Below are positions 25,309-37,900 of a DNA stretch of 64,000 bases, in pieces. Position 1 is the first letter of the stretch, and each line of letters starts with the position of its first letter. The notes under the pieces are model-generated. The model saw only the letters and a program-made list of their open reading frames with translations. It was not told the DNA's origin and made no database searches. Source of the stretch: Halichondria panicea (lineage: Eukaryota; Porifera; Demospongiae; Suberitida; Halichondriidae); NCBI RefSeq assembly GCF_963675165.1, contig NC_087381.1, positions 5,891,378 to 5,955,377 on the forward strand, given 5' to 3'. The position numbers and the translations under genes were made by a program.

Positions 25309-27149
25309 TTTATCCACTAACACTTTGGCACCAGAGATGTAGATGTATATAGGTTGCTGGAGAAGGGTTTAGAGTGATATGAATACTCTCACCACAAACA
25401 TTCCATACACACCCTATATAGTGAAGTGGAATGCCATTTATCACATGTGACTGATCGACTTCCAACAAGGGTATCAAATAACTATGTTCTGTACACAGAA
25501 GACTCCATATGGAGACGCATTATTTAGTGTTGTTGAACTTGTTCACTGAACTGTTCATTGTCTCAAATAACAATGTAATTATTTCTTGTGTATATAATAG
25601 TATAATTATAGGTACTTTTGCTTGTTTTTACTGTCTTGATATGATGTGATTTCTTACCAAAAAGGAATGCAGTTGTCATGGAAACAATTTTAGATATGTT
25701 GTAGCTTATTCATTTGCCTACACAATGGTATCAGCAGAATGATTTTATTAGAAATGTTCCAATCATAAGATATTAACATTTAAGCACAACTATACTCACA
25801 CATTTGGTATTCTACTGGATGCATTATTATACAACTTGAATGTATATACAACTTCAGTGTGTGTGTGGATCTTGTATTTAGTTTGTTCAGAGCTAATAAG
25901 CTTGTAGCTAGGCCGCATCTAATTATGATGTCATAATGAGAAGGTGTGGCTTCCTGTCTCAAATTTACCGGCACTCTGCGCCAGGGACAGTCCCAACCTT
26001 AACTGTCCTTACTCCACTGTATAATTTATAAGTATATGCCCATCATTAACTATAGTGCACATGCATGGTCTCATATATCAGGGCTTATAATTTGGTATAA
26101 TTATAGCAAGAGTATTATGATATAGAGAAGAGAGCTTGTTGAGAGATACAGGAAGTCACGTTACTGCAGCAACTGGTATACTCTCTGCATACATCTGATA
26201 CACAGTATGCCTATATACATTCGATTTTTACCCTTAGTGTGAGGTTTAGGCACATTACAACTGGTCAGCTAATCTATAGCCTGGAGTCTCTTTGTGAAAC
26301 ATAAAAAAAAATTTTTGACCTGTAATACAGTATATTTTTCGGACCACACAGAATACAAGTACACAACTGATCTGAACGATGCTTGGAATGTATTGAGGAG
26401 GAAATCTGTTGGATGTAATACACAAAATGTGGCTTATTGTGTGCTCATATCTCTCTGACTAGTATATACTATTTTGTGGTTTTTTATACAGCATTTTCAA
26501 CGATGCATTTCTCGACTCTCAATGGATCGACACGAAAAACAATTACATGTAGATGTTCATCAATCCTATAAGATAGCACTAAACATGTTCAAATTCATCT
26601 CATACCTTTGCAACAATTTGTCAGTTCAGTTTGCCGTGGCATGTAAATTTGCCTAAATTTGTTTGTGTTGAAGTTTCTAAGTAAAGCCACGTGGCGGCTT
26701 TGTGACTATATTTAGTTCTTGCCATGTGTAATAGATTGGTGCAGGAAGCAGGAAACAAACTGCAAAGGGAAGAGAGTTATAAAAAAATGCTACTTTTGCG
26801 CAAGCAATTGCGAATAGCTCATTAATATATTCATGAGAAAATAAAACTCCACATAGGAGCATGTGCTGGAACCATTGCGGTTCGACTGTGTAATGTGCTC
26901 CTGATGATATACATGGCATTTTTACAAAAAATGAAATGCCGCGTAGCAGAAGCTTACAGTAAAATAATTATATCTAGATTTGTCCAGTTCTTATTAATAC
27001 TGTCTGCTTTTTTTTATTTTTATATCAACAAATTTGTGCAGAGGTCAACAAAAAATAGCTATAAAATGTAAGCTAATACTAATTTGAGACCTGATACTAT
27101 ACAGACATGCAGAGAACAATACAGAACAATACACGAAAGAGTACGTTAG
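25309..27149. other. Intergenic, nothing recognised
   Basis: AT-rich sequence upstream of the small ankyrin gene. No exon, RNA gene or transposon end could be supported. Short frames at 26474 and 26677 lack any domain or splice context. Confidence 0.35.
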
Positions 27150-27850
27150 AGAGATTACAATTTAGATTTAAAAGTTTGTAGCGAAATCCCATCCACATTA
27201 AAGTTCAGGTTATTCCAGGCTGATGTAGAAAAGAACTGAAACTGATTTGTCTTAGCAAACTGGACAGATATCTGTTGGGTGTTCTGGTGTCTGTGCGGGT
27301 ATTGGTGGTGTACTTGCTCGAATGGTGGAGAATCAAAGAGCACATCCCCTGAAATTATCTTAAAGAGTAGACATATAGGCGTGATATATTACGGCGATCA
27401 GCCAATTTGTCCATATTGCATGAGACTATTAATGACTCATAGTTTGTGCTCCATGACTTCGTGCAGGCTTGCAGTGCATATTTTTGATTTCTCTAAGTAT
27501 GGGCTCCATACCGGAGATGCATATTCAAGGTAGAGGTGAATAACTGTTTTATTGAGCTTTAGTGGAGTTTCTCGACTGCTGGAAAAACTGTAGAGTTTCC
27601 TGTAGAACATACCTATCAGTTTCTTAGATGGTAGGTAGTTACATGATTGGCCCATTTTAGGTCAGATGTAAGAGTGACTCCGAGGTACTTGAATTCCTCA
27701 ACTTTGAGGAGAGGACAGTTTTCGCTGATGTATAGAGGTGTGTCAGGGCATGAGGGAAACCTTTTCTTCGAAAAAGTCATGTAACAGCACTTAATTAGAG
27801 TCGTTTAGTTTTAGATAATTATCGGATATCCACTTGCAGAGAGTTGTGAG
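27150..27850 (-). mobile_element. Non-LTR retrotransposon reverse-transcriptase fragment
   Basis: Minus-strand translation gives the C-terminal half of a LINE reverse transcriptase in several frames: EFKYLGVTLTSDLKW near 27670, LYLEYASPVWSPYL near 27530, and the arginine/phenylalanine-rich tail typical of these proteins near 27160-27330. Stops and frame changes make it inactive. No 5' end or poly-A tail could be fixed. Confidence 0.75.
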
Positions 27851-28054
27851 TCTGCTTAAACGGTCCTAGGACACAATCACTGGTTGGAGGCATGTCAGAG
27901 TTGAGAGCGGCATTTTTTCAGCAGAGTTTGAGCTGCTCAAGTTGCTCAGCATGCATGCATGCAGCCGTTTGCCTTTGATCTATATAATTGTAGCTGTACT
28001 GTCCATACAACTCCTATACTGACTACTGTGTACAACAGCTGATGGCAAACTCAC

Positions 28055-28152
28055 CTCTATAGGTCCAGGCTGGAACCCCTCCACATAGCCAGCTAAGGTA
28101 CGGTACCCCCACATACTAGCTACATGAGCAGCAGTCTGTCCTCGCTTGTCTG
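28055..28152 (-). pseudogene. Orphan ankyrin exon
   Basis: A spliced-exon-like block (AG before, GTGAG after) encodes an ankyrin half-repeat ending GYVEGFQPGP. It is a close paralogue of the exon at 10316-10408 (DYVEEFQPGPRG). No neighbouring exon completes a gene, so it is probably a relic of a duplicated ankyrin/ROC gene. Confidence 0.5.
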
Positions 28153-28814
28153 CTGACGGAACATTCTAGCTATTTATGTTGTGTATTAATTATAAGTAGA
28201 AGTGTTAGAGAAGAGGTGATAAGAAGTTGTTATATCCAGTGAATTGTTTACGGTGGCGAGAGATCTAGCGCAAAGCCCCGGCTTTGGGATAATTTGGTGC
28301 CTTTGTGACACTAACAACATAATTTTTGTGGCATAAGTCAGATGTAACCACACCTATACGTATCCCTCGGCTATGCCGCACTGTAACCAGAGTAGCGGAG
28401 GATATATATATGGGTGCATATCCTCCTCGTATAAGTGTGGTATATTCTATAGTGAATACCAATGAACTGTTATACTAATTTTTAATAGCGACATAATAAT
28501 TATTGCCTGCACAATCATCAAGACTAGTGAATCACTGACTAATCTATCAAAATTTTAACGGGAGAAAGTTTTATAGCAAAAGAGACGTCCCTAAACAAGC
28601 TGGTGATACATCGGTCACAGCTAGGTTGGCAACCTGACAAATCCTATCAGAAGCTGCGTGATCACTAAATGCACGAGCTTCTACAGATGCCATGCAATAC
28701 AGCACAATACACGACATAACACGGAAAGCACTGATCTAGCTGTCTGACCATGCAATTCAATAAGATATACTTACTGACTACTATGTACAACTGAACAGCT
28801 GATGGCCAACTCAC

Positions 28815-28895
28815 CTCTAGGTCCAAGCTGGAAGCCATCCACATATTCACCCAAGGCCCACCGCCTGGCCTTATCAGCAGCAGTCCGTCATACAG
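28815..28895 (-). pseudogene. Second orphan ankyrin exon, truncated
   Basis: A further copy of the same ankyrin half-repeat, ending EYVDGFQLGPRG before a donor at 28813-28814. The upstream acceptor seen in the other copies is missing, so the exon looks truncated. Confidence 0.45.
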
Positions 28896-28931
28896 TATTA
28901 AACATGTTCATACCCTTAGAACACATCACGT

Positions 28932-29171
28932 TCAAGCTTTGCACTTCATCTTTTTAAAAAACTGACTTTCTCCTCCAAATTGCTGGTAAAGTTTGGTCAA
29001 CTCCTGTGTCCTATATAATTGTTAAACAAAAAGTTAAAGTTCATGAGCTCGAATATTTATAGCACGCTGTCTAACCTACCTCACAAAGAAATTTTGCCTG
29101 TGTCTTGAGCTCAACAGTGGTTGCCTGATCCAAGCGAGCAAAACTAACTTGAAATGGGAGGCTGGAATTCT
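28932..29171 (-). CDS. Two possible exons of an unrecognised gene
   Basis: An exon-like block at 29171-29091 lies between AG and GTAGG and reads through with a polar, helix-like sequence (LKTQAKFLCE). A second block at about 29008-28932 follows an AG and ends in a stop. The most protein-like frames of the two blocks do not join in phase, so the model is uncertain. No domain is recognised. It lies head-to-head with the COA1 homologue, about 300 bp away. Confidence 0.25.
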
Positions 29172-29479
29172 AAAAACCTCATTGTCACAATTAAGTCATG
29201 CAACCTCTTGTATATGAAATGACGGTGTCAGTGCATATATATATAGATTAGTGGCAAACAAGAGGTGTGCAAAGCATTCCACTCGGGGCTTACATGCAAT
29301 TGCCATAATTACTTATTCTTCAGTGTTTACCTGACATGTAGTCTCCTATTTTGGGTCTGGGTCTGCCCCCCCCCCCCCCGCAAGACTTAGTGCACATGCG
29401 CACTAGCTCTCACCTCTATATCTACTTATAATTATGATGATATTTACCTGATAACGACCATTGCCTGTGTGCCCTTAAA

Positions 29480-30234
29480 ATGCCATCACAGAACATCACA
29501 CATACAGAATCAGGCACTGCAGCTAGAGGTGAGTACTGTAGCTACTTGAATGCAAGGTAGTCCACTCTCAGTATGTAGATGCTGAGGATACCTTTTAATT
29601 ATAGTGCTGTGAGCGATTAATTACTGGTACTGTGTCGATCCATTCAGGTGGTGGTGCGTGGAGCAGATGGTTGTTGCTAGGCAGTGTGTTTGCTGGAGCT
29701 GGTACCCTCGTAGTTGCTAGAAGACGTATATTTCCACGACAACAAGATGTGTTGACGTCCTTGCTCCCGTTGCTACGGGCTGAGCCCGAGGTCAGACATT
29801 TGATTGGCTCGAAGCTTGTACCCGGCACTATCACTACTTTGAAGCATCACTACTGGGGAAGATCATTAAGTGGTTGGAACGCAAGTAAGGGACTGTATAT
29901 CTGAAGGAGGGTTGTTAGGTTGGGGCAAATAATTACATGTCGTTGCTTATAGTATAGAATTTGAATTCTAATAATAAATTTAATCAGCACACTGAGGTAT
30001 TGTTTTGCTGCTAACCCCCCCCCCCTCCATACCCATACACACATGCATACCCACACAAACACCTCACCTCCCTACACACGCACACACCATGCAGGGAGTG
30101 TGGAGCTGAGAATGGTGGTGCGTGGTGAAGTGTCACGAGCTAGTGTGAAAGTGTCAGCTGGCAAGAACAAGAACAGACTAGTCATAAACTCTGTACTAGT
30201 GGAACTTCCCAATGGAGAGTTTCTTAGATTGTGA
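29480..30234 (+). CDS. COA1: Cytochrome c oxidase assembly factor 1 homologue (COA1/TIM21-like)
   Basis: Three exons (29480-29528, 29648-29884, 30095-30234) join in phase to 141 residues, ATG to TGA; human COA1 is of similar length. Residues about 20-40 form one transmembrane helix (WLLLGSVFAGAGTLVVARRR) flanked by positive charge. The C-terminal half is a small alpha/beta domain: a conserved segment before the VELRMVVRGEV strand, and the end strand LVELPNGEFLRL, closely matching the LDEVFLELKDGQ pattern of COA1. COA1 proteins act at the mitochondrial inner membrane in complex IV (and complex I) assembly. This is the only housekeeping-type gene in the window and the only intact plus-strand one. 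Assignment rests on length, topology and the end-strand pattern. Confidence 0.72.
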
Positions 30235-30313
30235 ATGTGTTTTTGTCTGTTATACGTTTTCAGTTTGTACAGTACACATGTATGCACTCATTATATATAG
30301 CAGGGGCAGGTTA

Positions 30314-31361
30314 TAGCCTCGATCCCAGACCGAGTTTTCGCTTTTATAACGGTTAGGCAAACAACTAGGCCTGGTACTAGTTGTCTGCGCATGCGTCAAT
30401 CGTTCGTCACTTTCGTGACATTTATATTCGTGTACTATAGAAGTCAGTTCCCGTTTTATCATTATATTGGGAATGGCTCTTAGCTGAAGCTTCTCTCTTC
30501 TCTAAAGCTTTGAAAACATTATTCTGAAGAATGAACAACAAGGGAAGAGGTATAAAGCTTTGTCAAGCTTGTTAAGGTCAGATATTTTTGTGTGGGCCCT
30601 ATGCTATCAAGTCTTGTTTATGTTTGGTATTAAAGATCTAGACTAGGTAGACTATAGTATCATCATTAATATGGTGGATCAAGTGAAGAGTGTGAGCTAG
30701 AGAACTTGGTGCTGCCATCATCAGCTCGTCGACAATGACACTATAACCTGTTTAATACGAGAAATTAGATCTACACGTATTTTGAATGTCTACTTCTCTG
30801 TACACAGAGCAATGGCTACTATCCAGCTATCCCAACATTGTTCCTCTTGGCTATACTAATGGACGAGACTGGACAGTTTGAGGTAAGGGTTTAACCGTGT
30901 TTGGTTTCTTTTAATATTGTCTTATACTTACAGGACTGGAGTATGACCTGCTCGTTCGAGCGTTGCTGGGTAGCTCAGAGGCATCAAGAGAGTCTACGTT
31001 TTCTCAAGCAAAGTTTAACTGAGTTACGAGTTTGGGCCTAGAATCAGAGAAGTCTAGCAGCCTGCTAAATCGTTTTGAAACGTAATTTGAAGGCATTCGA
31101 CTTGAAGTTGCCCTGGGTCACTGTAATCGTGCTGCAGCACAACTGGCAACCCCCCAGGCCCTTGTGAAGCAGCTCCCTATGTGCATCTTTTGTGTACTCT
31201 CTGTGCATTTTCTGTGTACAAATTTCGATTATTGATTTATTAAATATTTTTGCCGACCACAAATACAATGAAAATTTGACGCATGCGCAGACAACTAGTA
31301 CCAGGCCTAGTTGTTCGCCTAACCGTTATAAAAGCGAAAACTTGGCCTGGGATCGAGGCTA
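30314..31361. mobile_element. 1.05-kb inverted-repeat DNA transposon with 10-bp target duplication
   Basis: The ends are TAGCCTCGATCCCAG and its exact reverse complement, and the inverted arms extend about 85 bp (30314-30400 and 31275-31361), with only a few differences. GGGCAGGTTA at 30304-30313 is repeated perfectly at 31362-31371. A 9-11-bp duplication with long inverted ends is the hallmark of Mutator-like elements. The interior has no long open frame, so it is non-autonomous. It lies just 3' of the COA1 homologue. Confidence 0.85.
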
Positions 31362-31371
31362 GGGCAGGTTA

Positions 31372-31933
31372 CAGCATAATTATGTATGGTTACAGTAAAT
31401 ATTCGAGAGTGTCTATACTTTCAATTTTCGGCGCAGTATATAATTTTATATGTAATATATAGATTTTCAGAAGTGTATTTGTATCATCTATTATATATTT
31501 GCCATGCACGGTTAATGTATGATTATTGCAGCCTGCATAGTAAACTAGTAAACATTTCAACAATAAAAATGGTGCATACATCTGGTTACCAAAAAATCGG
31601 TATAGCAGGTAATTTTTTTGTTGGTGTACCATTAAATATTCGTACAGCTCATGCAGGATAGACGTTGAGCCTATTGCGGTAGAATAATTTCTTGTTTTAA
31701 ATTTCGTATGATGCTCCTAAATACATACATAGCTACACCATGCATACGAAAATAACTCGCTATAGTATAAAATTATTATACATTTTAGTTACATATAAAA
31801 GCACATCAAGTGATTAACTGATCACAAGCACACATTTTAATATACTGAGAGGACGTTAGCTTAATAATGTATGAACTCAGCTACTTATATAAGTCTTGTC
31901 TCTTTAACTTATAGTTCTTTTCTTCATTGTGTG
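31372..31933. other. Intergenic / 3' flank of the adhesion GPCR
   Basis: AT-rich, no exon seen. It separates the plus-strand COA1 gene and its downstream transposon from the stop codon of the minus-strand GPCR at 31934. Confidence 0.4.
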
Positions 31934-34900
31934 TCACTGCTTGTTTGATATTGTGCTCACACTCGATAACTCCACTCCAACAGTGCTAGAATTATCTCGT
32001 GGATTAGTGCTTCCTTTCTCAAAAGACGTAACATTATCAGTGTTTGATATATATTTATTAAAGCGTTTTATCCATGTCTGGCGGAATTCAGTGCTTCGAA
32101 GGCCATAAAGAATAAAAACCAGCACACCTTGAGAGCCCACAAAGATCGAGAATATCACTTGGAATGTGAATGACAGCTCCACAAGATCAGAGCTTGTTGA
32201 TAATAGTCCAAGGCCCCAACCCAGGCCAAGTACAACCGATAGGCACATAGCAATGACCAAGTTCTTCTTAACATTCCTCAACTGTTGACGTACGGAGCTC
32301 TCGTTTAGTGACTGCAGGTTTCTAAAATGTTTGCAAATGGACACCATGATGGCAACAAACACAATCCAGTTGAATACGTAGATGATGACAAAAGGAAGAA
32401 TGAATCCAAAATAGAAAGGCCATTCAGTAGGACGACAGCTGAACGATGTGTGTATAATACATTGTGAAAAATCAACATACTTATTATAGTTCCTTTCGTA
32501 AAATCGCTATACTTTTTATAGCCCTTACTAGTATGGGTTGCTGTAGTACTGATGTCCCGCCCCCGCACTGATGACAACAATTATAAAGGGCAGTACTGCA
32601 TGTGGAGTATAATAAAGCATCCTCATTATACAAGAAGCAATAGTGAATGCAATAATTATAGTTTATCAACATGTAAATGTAATGAGGACACAAGAAATCC
32701 CTCATACACATGAATGCACATTTATAATTATAGTGATTCATTGCTTACACCATGCTGAGAGTCCAGCCTTCAGCATGAACTTAGAGGTGAGGGACTGAGA
32801 TCCCATTATCACTACCAGTTTGAGGTAGAGCCAGACAGCTTCTACAGCCGTCCAGGAGAAGAACACTAGGAAGAAGTACTGCAGGAGGGCAGACATGAGC
32901 CCACAGAGAGGTGGGACACCAACAGTGAACCCTCCAATGAGGAAGGTGAAGTACAGGCATATCAGTGAAATACTCATGTTGATGAGAATCTGGTTCTGCT
33001 TATCAGCGAGTAGCTTCCTATGGAAAAACGTAACAAAAGTCAAACACAGAGCTTATAAAGTTGGTGTAATTAGGCTTCTATACTTACTTGCTGATAAAAA
33101 TAGTTAACATGAACACCAGAAGACACACTACTGACAAGCCTAGGCCAATGTATGTGATGGCGCTCACAGCAATTGCAAGATTTTCAGGTAATGCAGTTGG
33201 ATTCAAATCCTGTAACAATGAGGAGGTACAAAATGTTGAGGTGTATAACCATTTTTGCCGGACACTAATTAACTTACAAAGAGTATTCCAAAGTGGCCCA
33301 ATTGTCTGCACTCACAATCTTTTCTCCCATTGGAACTGGTTATCTCTCTACATCCAGTAGTGTCCCAAGCTCCAAACTGATCTGAAATACAACATGCAAT
33401 TTATAGATACTACATATATAATGTGTTGCTGCTATTTTAAATTTTGCCCTGTGTATGTAACTGCTATATTATATCCAAGGTACTTATACCTTGAGTCTTA
33501 TACACAGCACAGCTGCTGATACTGACATTATCCTGCAGACAAAGCAGTAACTTAATATATAATTATGCAATTTAATTTGCTCATACCGTCATCCTGATCC
33601 GAAAGCTTGTTCGTACTGGCACTGTGAGCACTGTCTTGTTGATCTGCAGACAAGCTAGTCTTGCAGCCACCACAATAGATCCCACCTGATTAGTACTTCT
33701 GTTCTCAGGAAGGAAAAGCACATCAGACAAAAAAACAGAGTAACTTAATCTCTGCCAAAGTGAACGATTTGTTGAAGGGCAGTCTTCAAGAATCAAAGGG
33801 CTTAAGCGTAGAGAGGCTGTTGAGTTGTCAGTGTCTTCACTAAGGGAATCAGTATCTGATCTGTTATCAGCTGTGTGATCATTAGCTGTCATCAGAGCAT
33901 CTTGGTCGATAACGCCAGTATTGTTCACTGCCTCTTCGACAGGGCCTAAATCAACAACAAATGTCTGGCCCTGGAAACTGTCAGGGTCTAAATCTTGCAC
34001 TTTGATAGCAAATGTTTCGAAACTGAGAACAGTCTGATTGCTTGTGGAGTTTGTGGAAACAGTTGAAGTATTGAGATTGTCCAGAAATGTTTCAAGGCTT
34101 GCAAGAATCCTGTGCCGGGAGGGTAAAATAATATTGCTAGCGTACATCAAGAATTCTGCATGGCAAAGATTATAACTGGCTTAATTGCTATACAACTATA
34201 ATAATTATATACAGTGTTGATCAAATCTATTATTCAACAGCCACTAAATAAAATAGGTTTCAACTAAACAAATGCAGGGAAGGGAAAAACAGCAAACAAA
34301 ATTAATTGACTGTGATTATTCGGTAACTAAATACATGCAGGGAAGGGAAACACTGCTGAGCAATGCTTTTAATAAGAGAACCGGGCCTATTACAAATAAC
34401 GGGCCGGGAGTCCAACAACATTATTAACTCGACTATACAGTACCTGCAACATACCTTGTTGAGGAATTCATTGCCAGCTGGCTCTCATAGATGACGTCAG
34501 CATTGGCTTGCTGAATATTGTTGATTGCTTGAAGATAGTTGTTCCTCACCTGGACATAATTATGATAGAGTCATAACTCATTGGCAAGTAACAATGTTCA
34601 CCTCTTGGTTGATAGCAGCTTCTTCTGCTACTTGCTCTACTATTGCAGTAACCAAGGTGATTTGACTTGCAGTCAGATTTTGTGGTCTATATGTGACGTT
34701 GGCAATCTGATTGGACGCTTTAGTTGTTTTATTTGATGAGAGTCCCTAGTAAAGGCAAAATATATATATATGCATGTACAGTAAGGGTAAATGAATGAAT
34801 TCAGCTATATAGCCCTAAACTTAAGACAATTTTTTCGAAACAGTTAGCTATAGAATTAAACACGAGTTAGTCGTCCAACAGATGATAACTTCAAATCCCT

Positions 34901-37900
34901 TACTAGTGTAATCTCACACAATTCCCGGGATATGTCTGAAAGTGTAGTCTCACAGTTGCTGAGGTCAAGCTCATCCTTCCACATACCTCCCTCACTGATT
35001 GACCCAGAGCACTGTCTGCTGACATTCCCTGCCAACACACCCAATACTTCAACACATGGACAAGGGGACAGTGCAGTAGACCCTAGTGCCGTGTTGGGCC
35101 AAGAATGATTCTGGTATACCTCCGCTTTACAACCAGCTGTAAACGTGTGTGTATTGTACAATACGTACCTATACACATACAAATAAACTCGTTGTTGCAA
35201 GAGTATATCTATAGTCAGTTCCAATAGTTAGGTAAGTTATCAAGCTCCGCTCATATCCATTCTCGAGTAATTTGGCAGGTAGCTACAATGTGGTACCAAT
35301 TACCTCATCATGACATAATTATGTAATAGCTCCATTTAGAATGGTTGCCAGTAATAATAAACATAATTTTGTCATCTTTAAATACTTGGCACAGCTAAGT
35401 ATACATCGTAATTATTACGATTCTAATAACATCATAACGAAGTTTAGTGCATGAAAAGTTTAAGTATTGTTCTCATCAGAGCGTACAACAAATCTTACGT
35501 ACGCTGGCACACAGGAATCAGGCCAGACCATCTCCCTCCGACTAAACACGTTCGAGTCTCAGATCCGACCACCAGAATGAAACCATCGTTACATGTATGA
35601 GTAGCTACTGTATCCACATCAAAATCAGCAAATGTATCCGGACCATATGTAATAGCTCCGTTTGGAATAGGTGCCAGTGCTGGACATAGACCTACGTAAA
35701 GGAGAATGATTGTATGTATTGTACACAAGATATTGTGGTCAACGCTGTCAGGAATTATTACGGTCATCACAGAAATCACCAGAGTACCATGGACTGGGGT
35801 ATCAAATGAAGTGAATGAAAATGGGAAGTATGTACGAAATAATATAATTGGTGTCATAGCGTTATAGCAGTTAAATTTAGGATACTATATAATTATGCTG
35901 TGTGTAAATTTCACGCTGCTGAAAGTTACACACATCCCAAACCTTTCAACAGACAGACACGTACCATCATTGTCCACTATCTCGATGGAAGTCATACTAG
36001 GAGAGCCTAGCTGCACTGTTGAGGGTGGATTGTTTAGCCTGAGGCTGGCAATCAAGGTCTCCACTTCTTCAAGAGGAACCTCGTCATCAGTAATCTCAAC
36101 GGGAAGGTTAACCGATGTTTCTCCACCCGGAAAAAGCGTAGTGAACTCCATGTTTCCACCTGAAGGTTCTATGATGTATGGTTAGAGTTGTAGTTTGGCT
36201 TTAAAATAGAACTGCACTCAATCACTAATAAAAGTAACCCTGCATGCAGTAGTCATAACAACTTACCAAAAGAAACAGCGAAAAAGAAGCCGCTTTCGGG
36301 AGCGGGCCGAGAAATGACTACTTGGATGAACACTGTTCTACTTGGATTCTCAGAGAATGTATATGAAGCCGCTCTAAATGACACTGCAGCCGGTACTATA
36401 TCAGGGGAATTAATAAATACAAACCTGCCATGCAGAACCAAGTTTACTGTACTACTGTATACATGGTGACCTTTTCAACCACTCTAATAACTTGTCTATA
36501 TCCTATAATTTAAGGGAGCAATATTATTGGAATTATGGCACCATCGGACAAACCTTTCAACACATGCACACACACGTACGATCATTGTCCACTATCTCGA
36601 TGGAAGTCATACTAGGAGAGCCTAGCTGCACTGTTGAGGGTGGATTGTTTAGCCTGAGGCTGGCAATCACGGTCTCCACTTCTTCAAGAGGAACCTCGTC
36701 ATCAGTAATCTCAACGGGAAGGTTAACCGATGTTTCTCCAGCCGGAAAAAGTGTAGTGAACTCCACGTTTCCACCTGAAGGTTCTACGAAGTCGGTTTGA
36801 GTGAGAACTGTATGGGTAGAGTTGTATTTTGGTTTAATAATTAACCATGCAGTGGTTATAACAACATACCAGAAGAAACAGAGAACGTGAAGCCCTCGGG
36901 AGCGGGTCGAGAGGTGACTACTTGGATGAACACTGTTCTACTCGGATTCTCAGAGAATGTGTATGAAGCTGCTCCAAATGACACTAACGCAGGTGGTACT
37001 ATATACAACAAGAGGAAGATGGTTTACAGTACGTACTGTATATACATGACCTTTCCAATCACTCTAATAACTAAATTTTAATGAAGCACCTATATTAATT
37101 AATATATAAGGCACCATAATTATACCAAACCTTTCAACACATGCACACACACGTACGATCATTGTCCACTATCTCGATGGAAGTCATACTAGGAGAGCCT
37201 AGCTGCACTGTTGAGGGTGGATTGTTTAGCCTGAGGCTGGCAATCACGGTCTCCACTTCTTCAAGAGCAACCTCGTCATCAGTAATCTCAACGGGAAGGT
37301 TAACCGATGTTTCTCCAGCCGGAAAAAGTGTAGTGAACTCCACGTTTCCACCTGAAGGTTCTACGTAGTCGGTTTGAGTGAGAACTGTATGGGTAGAGTT
37401 GTATTTTGGTTTAATAATTAACCATGCAGTGGTTATAACAACATACCAGAAGAAACAGAGAACGTGAAGCCCTCGGGAGCGGGTCGAGAGGTGACTACTT
37501 GGATGAACACTGTTCTACTCGGATTCTCAGAGAATGTGTATGAAGCTGCTCCAAATGACACTAACGCAGCTGATGCTATAAGAGGAGTAAACAAGCAATA
37601 AAGCTGCCAGAACCAATGTATTGTACATGACCTTCCTTATCACTCTAACATGTGCACAAGCAGTGGCTAAACACATCTAGTTTATTCAAACTTTACAATC
37701 ACTGTGTGTGACGTGATGACATAAAAAGTAAAAAGGGTGGCTTGACAAGTTGTGACTGACAGACATGCATGCAGGCATCACTAATTATGATGCCACTAAT
37801 GAGTATAAAAGACATAATCATAATGGGACAAAACACATAACAAAGACAGATTTAGCTAGTTTTGATAAGTTCTTATGCAGTTCAAATACATATGTTACAA

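Noticed and set aside
29595..29834. Minus-strand frame opposite COA1 exon 2
   Set aside because: It is the antisense shadow of a well-supported spliced exon and has no features of its own.
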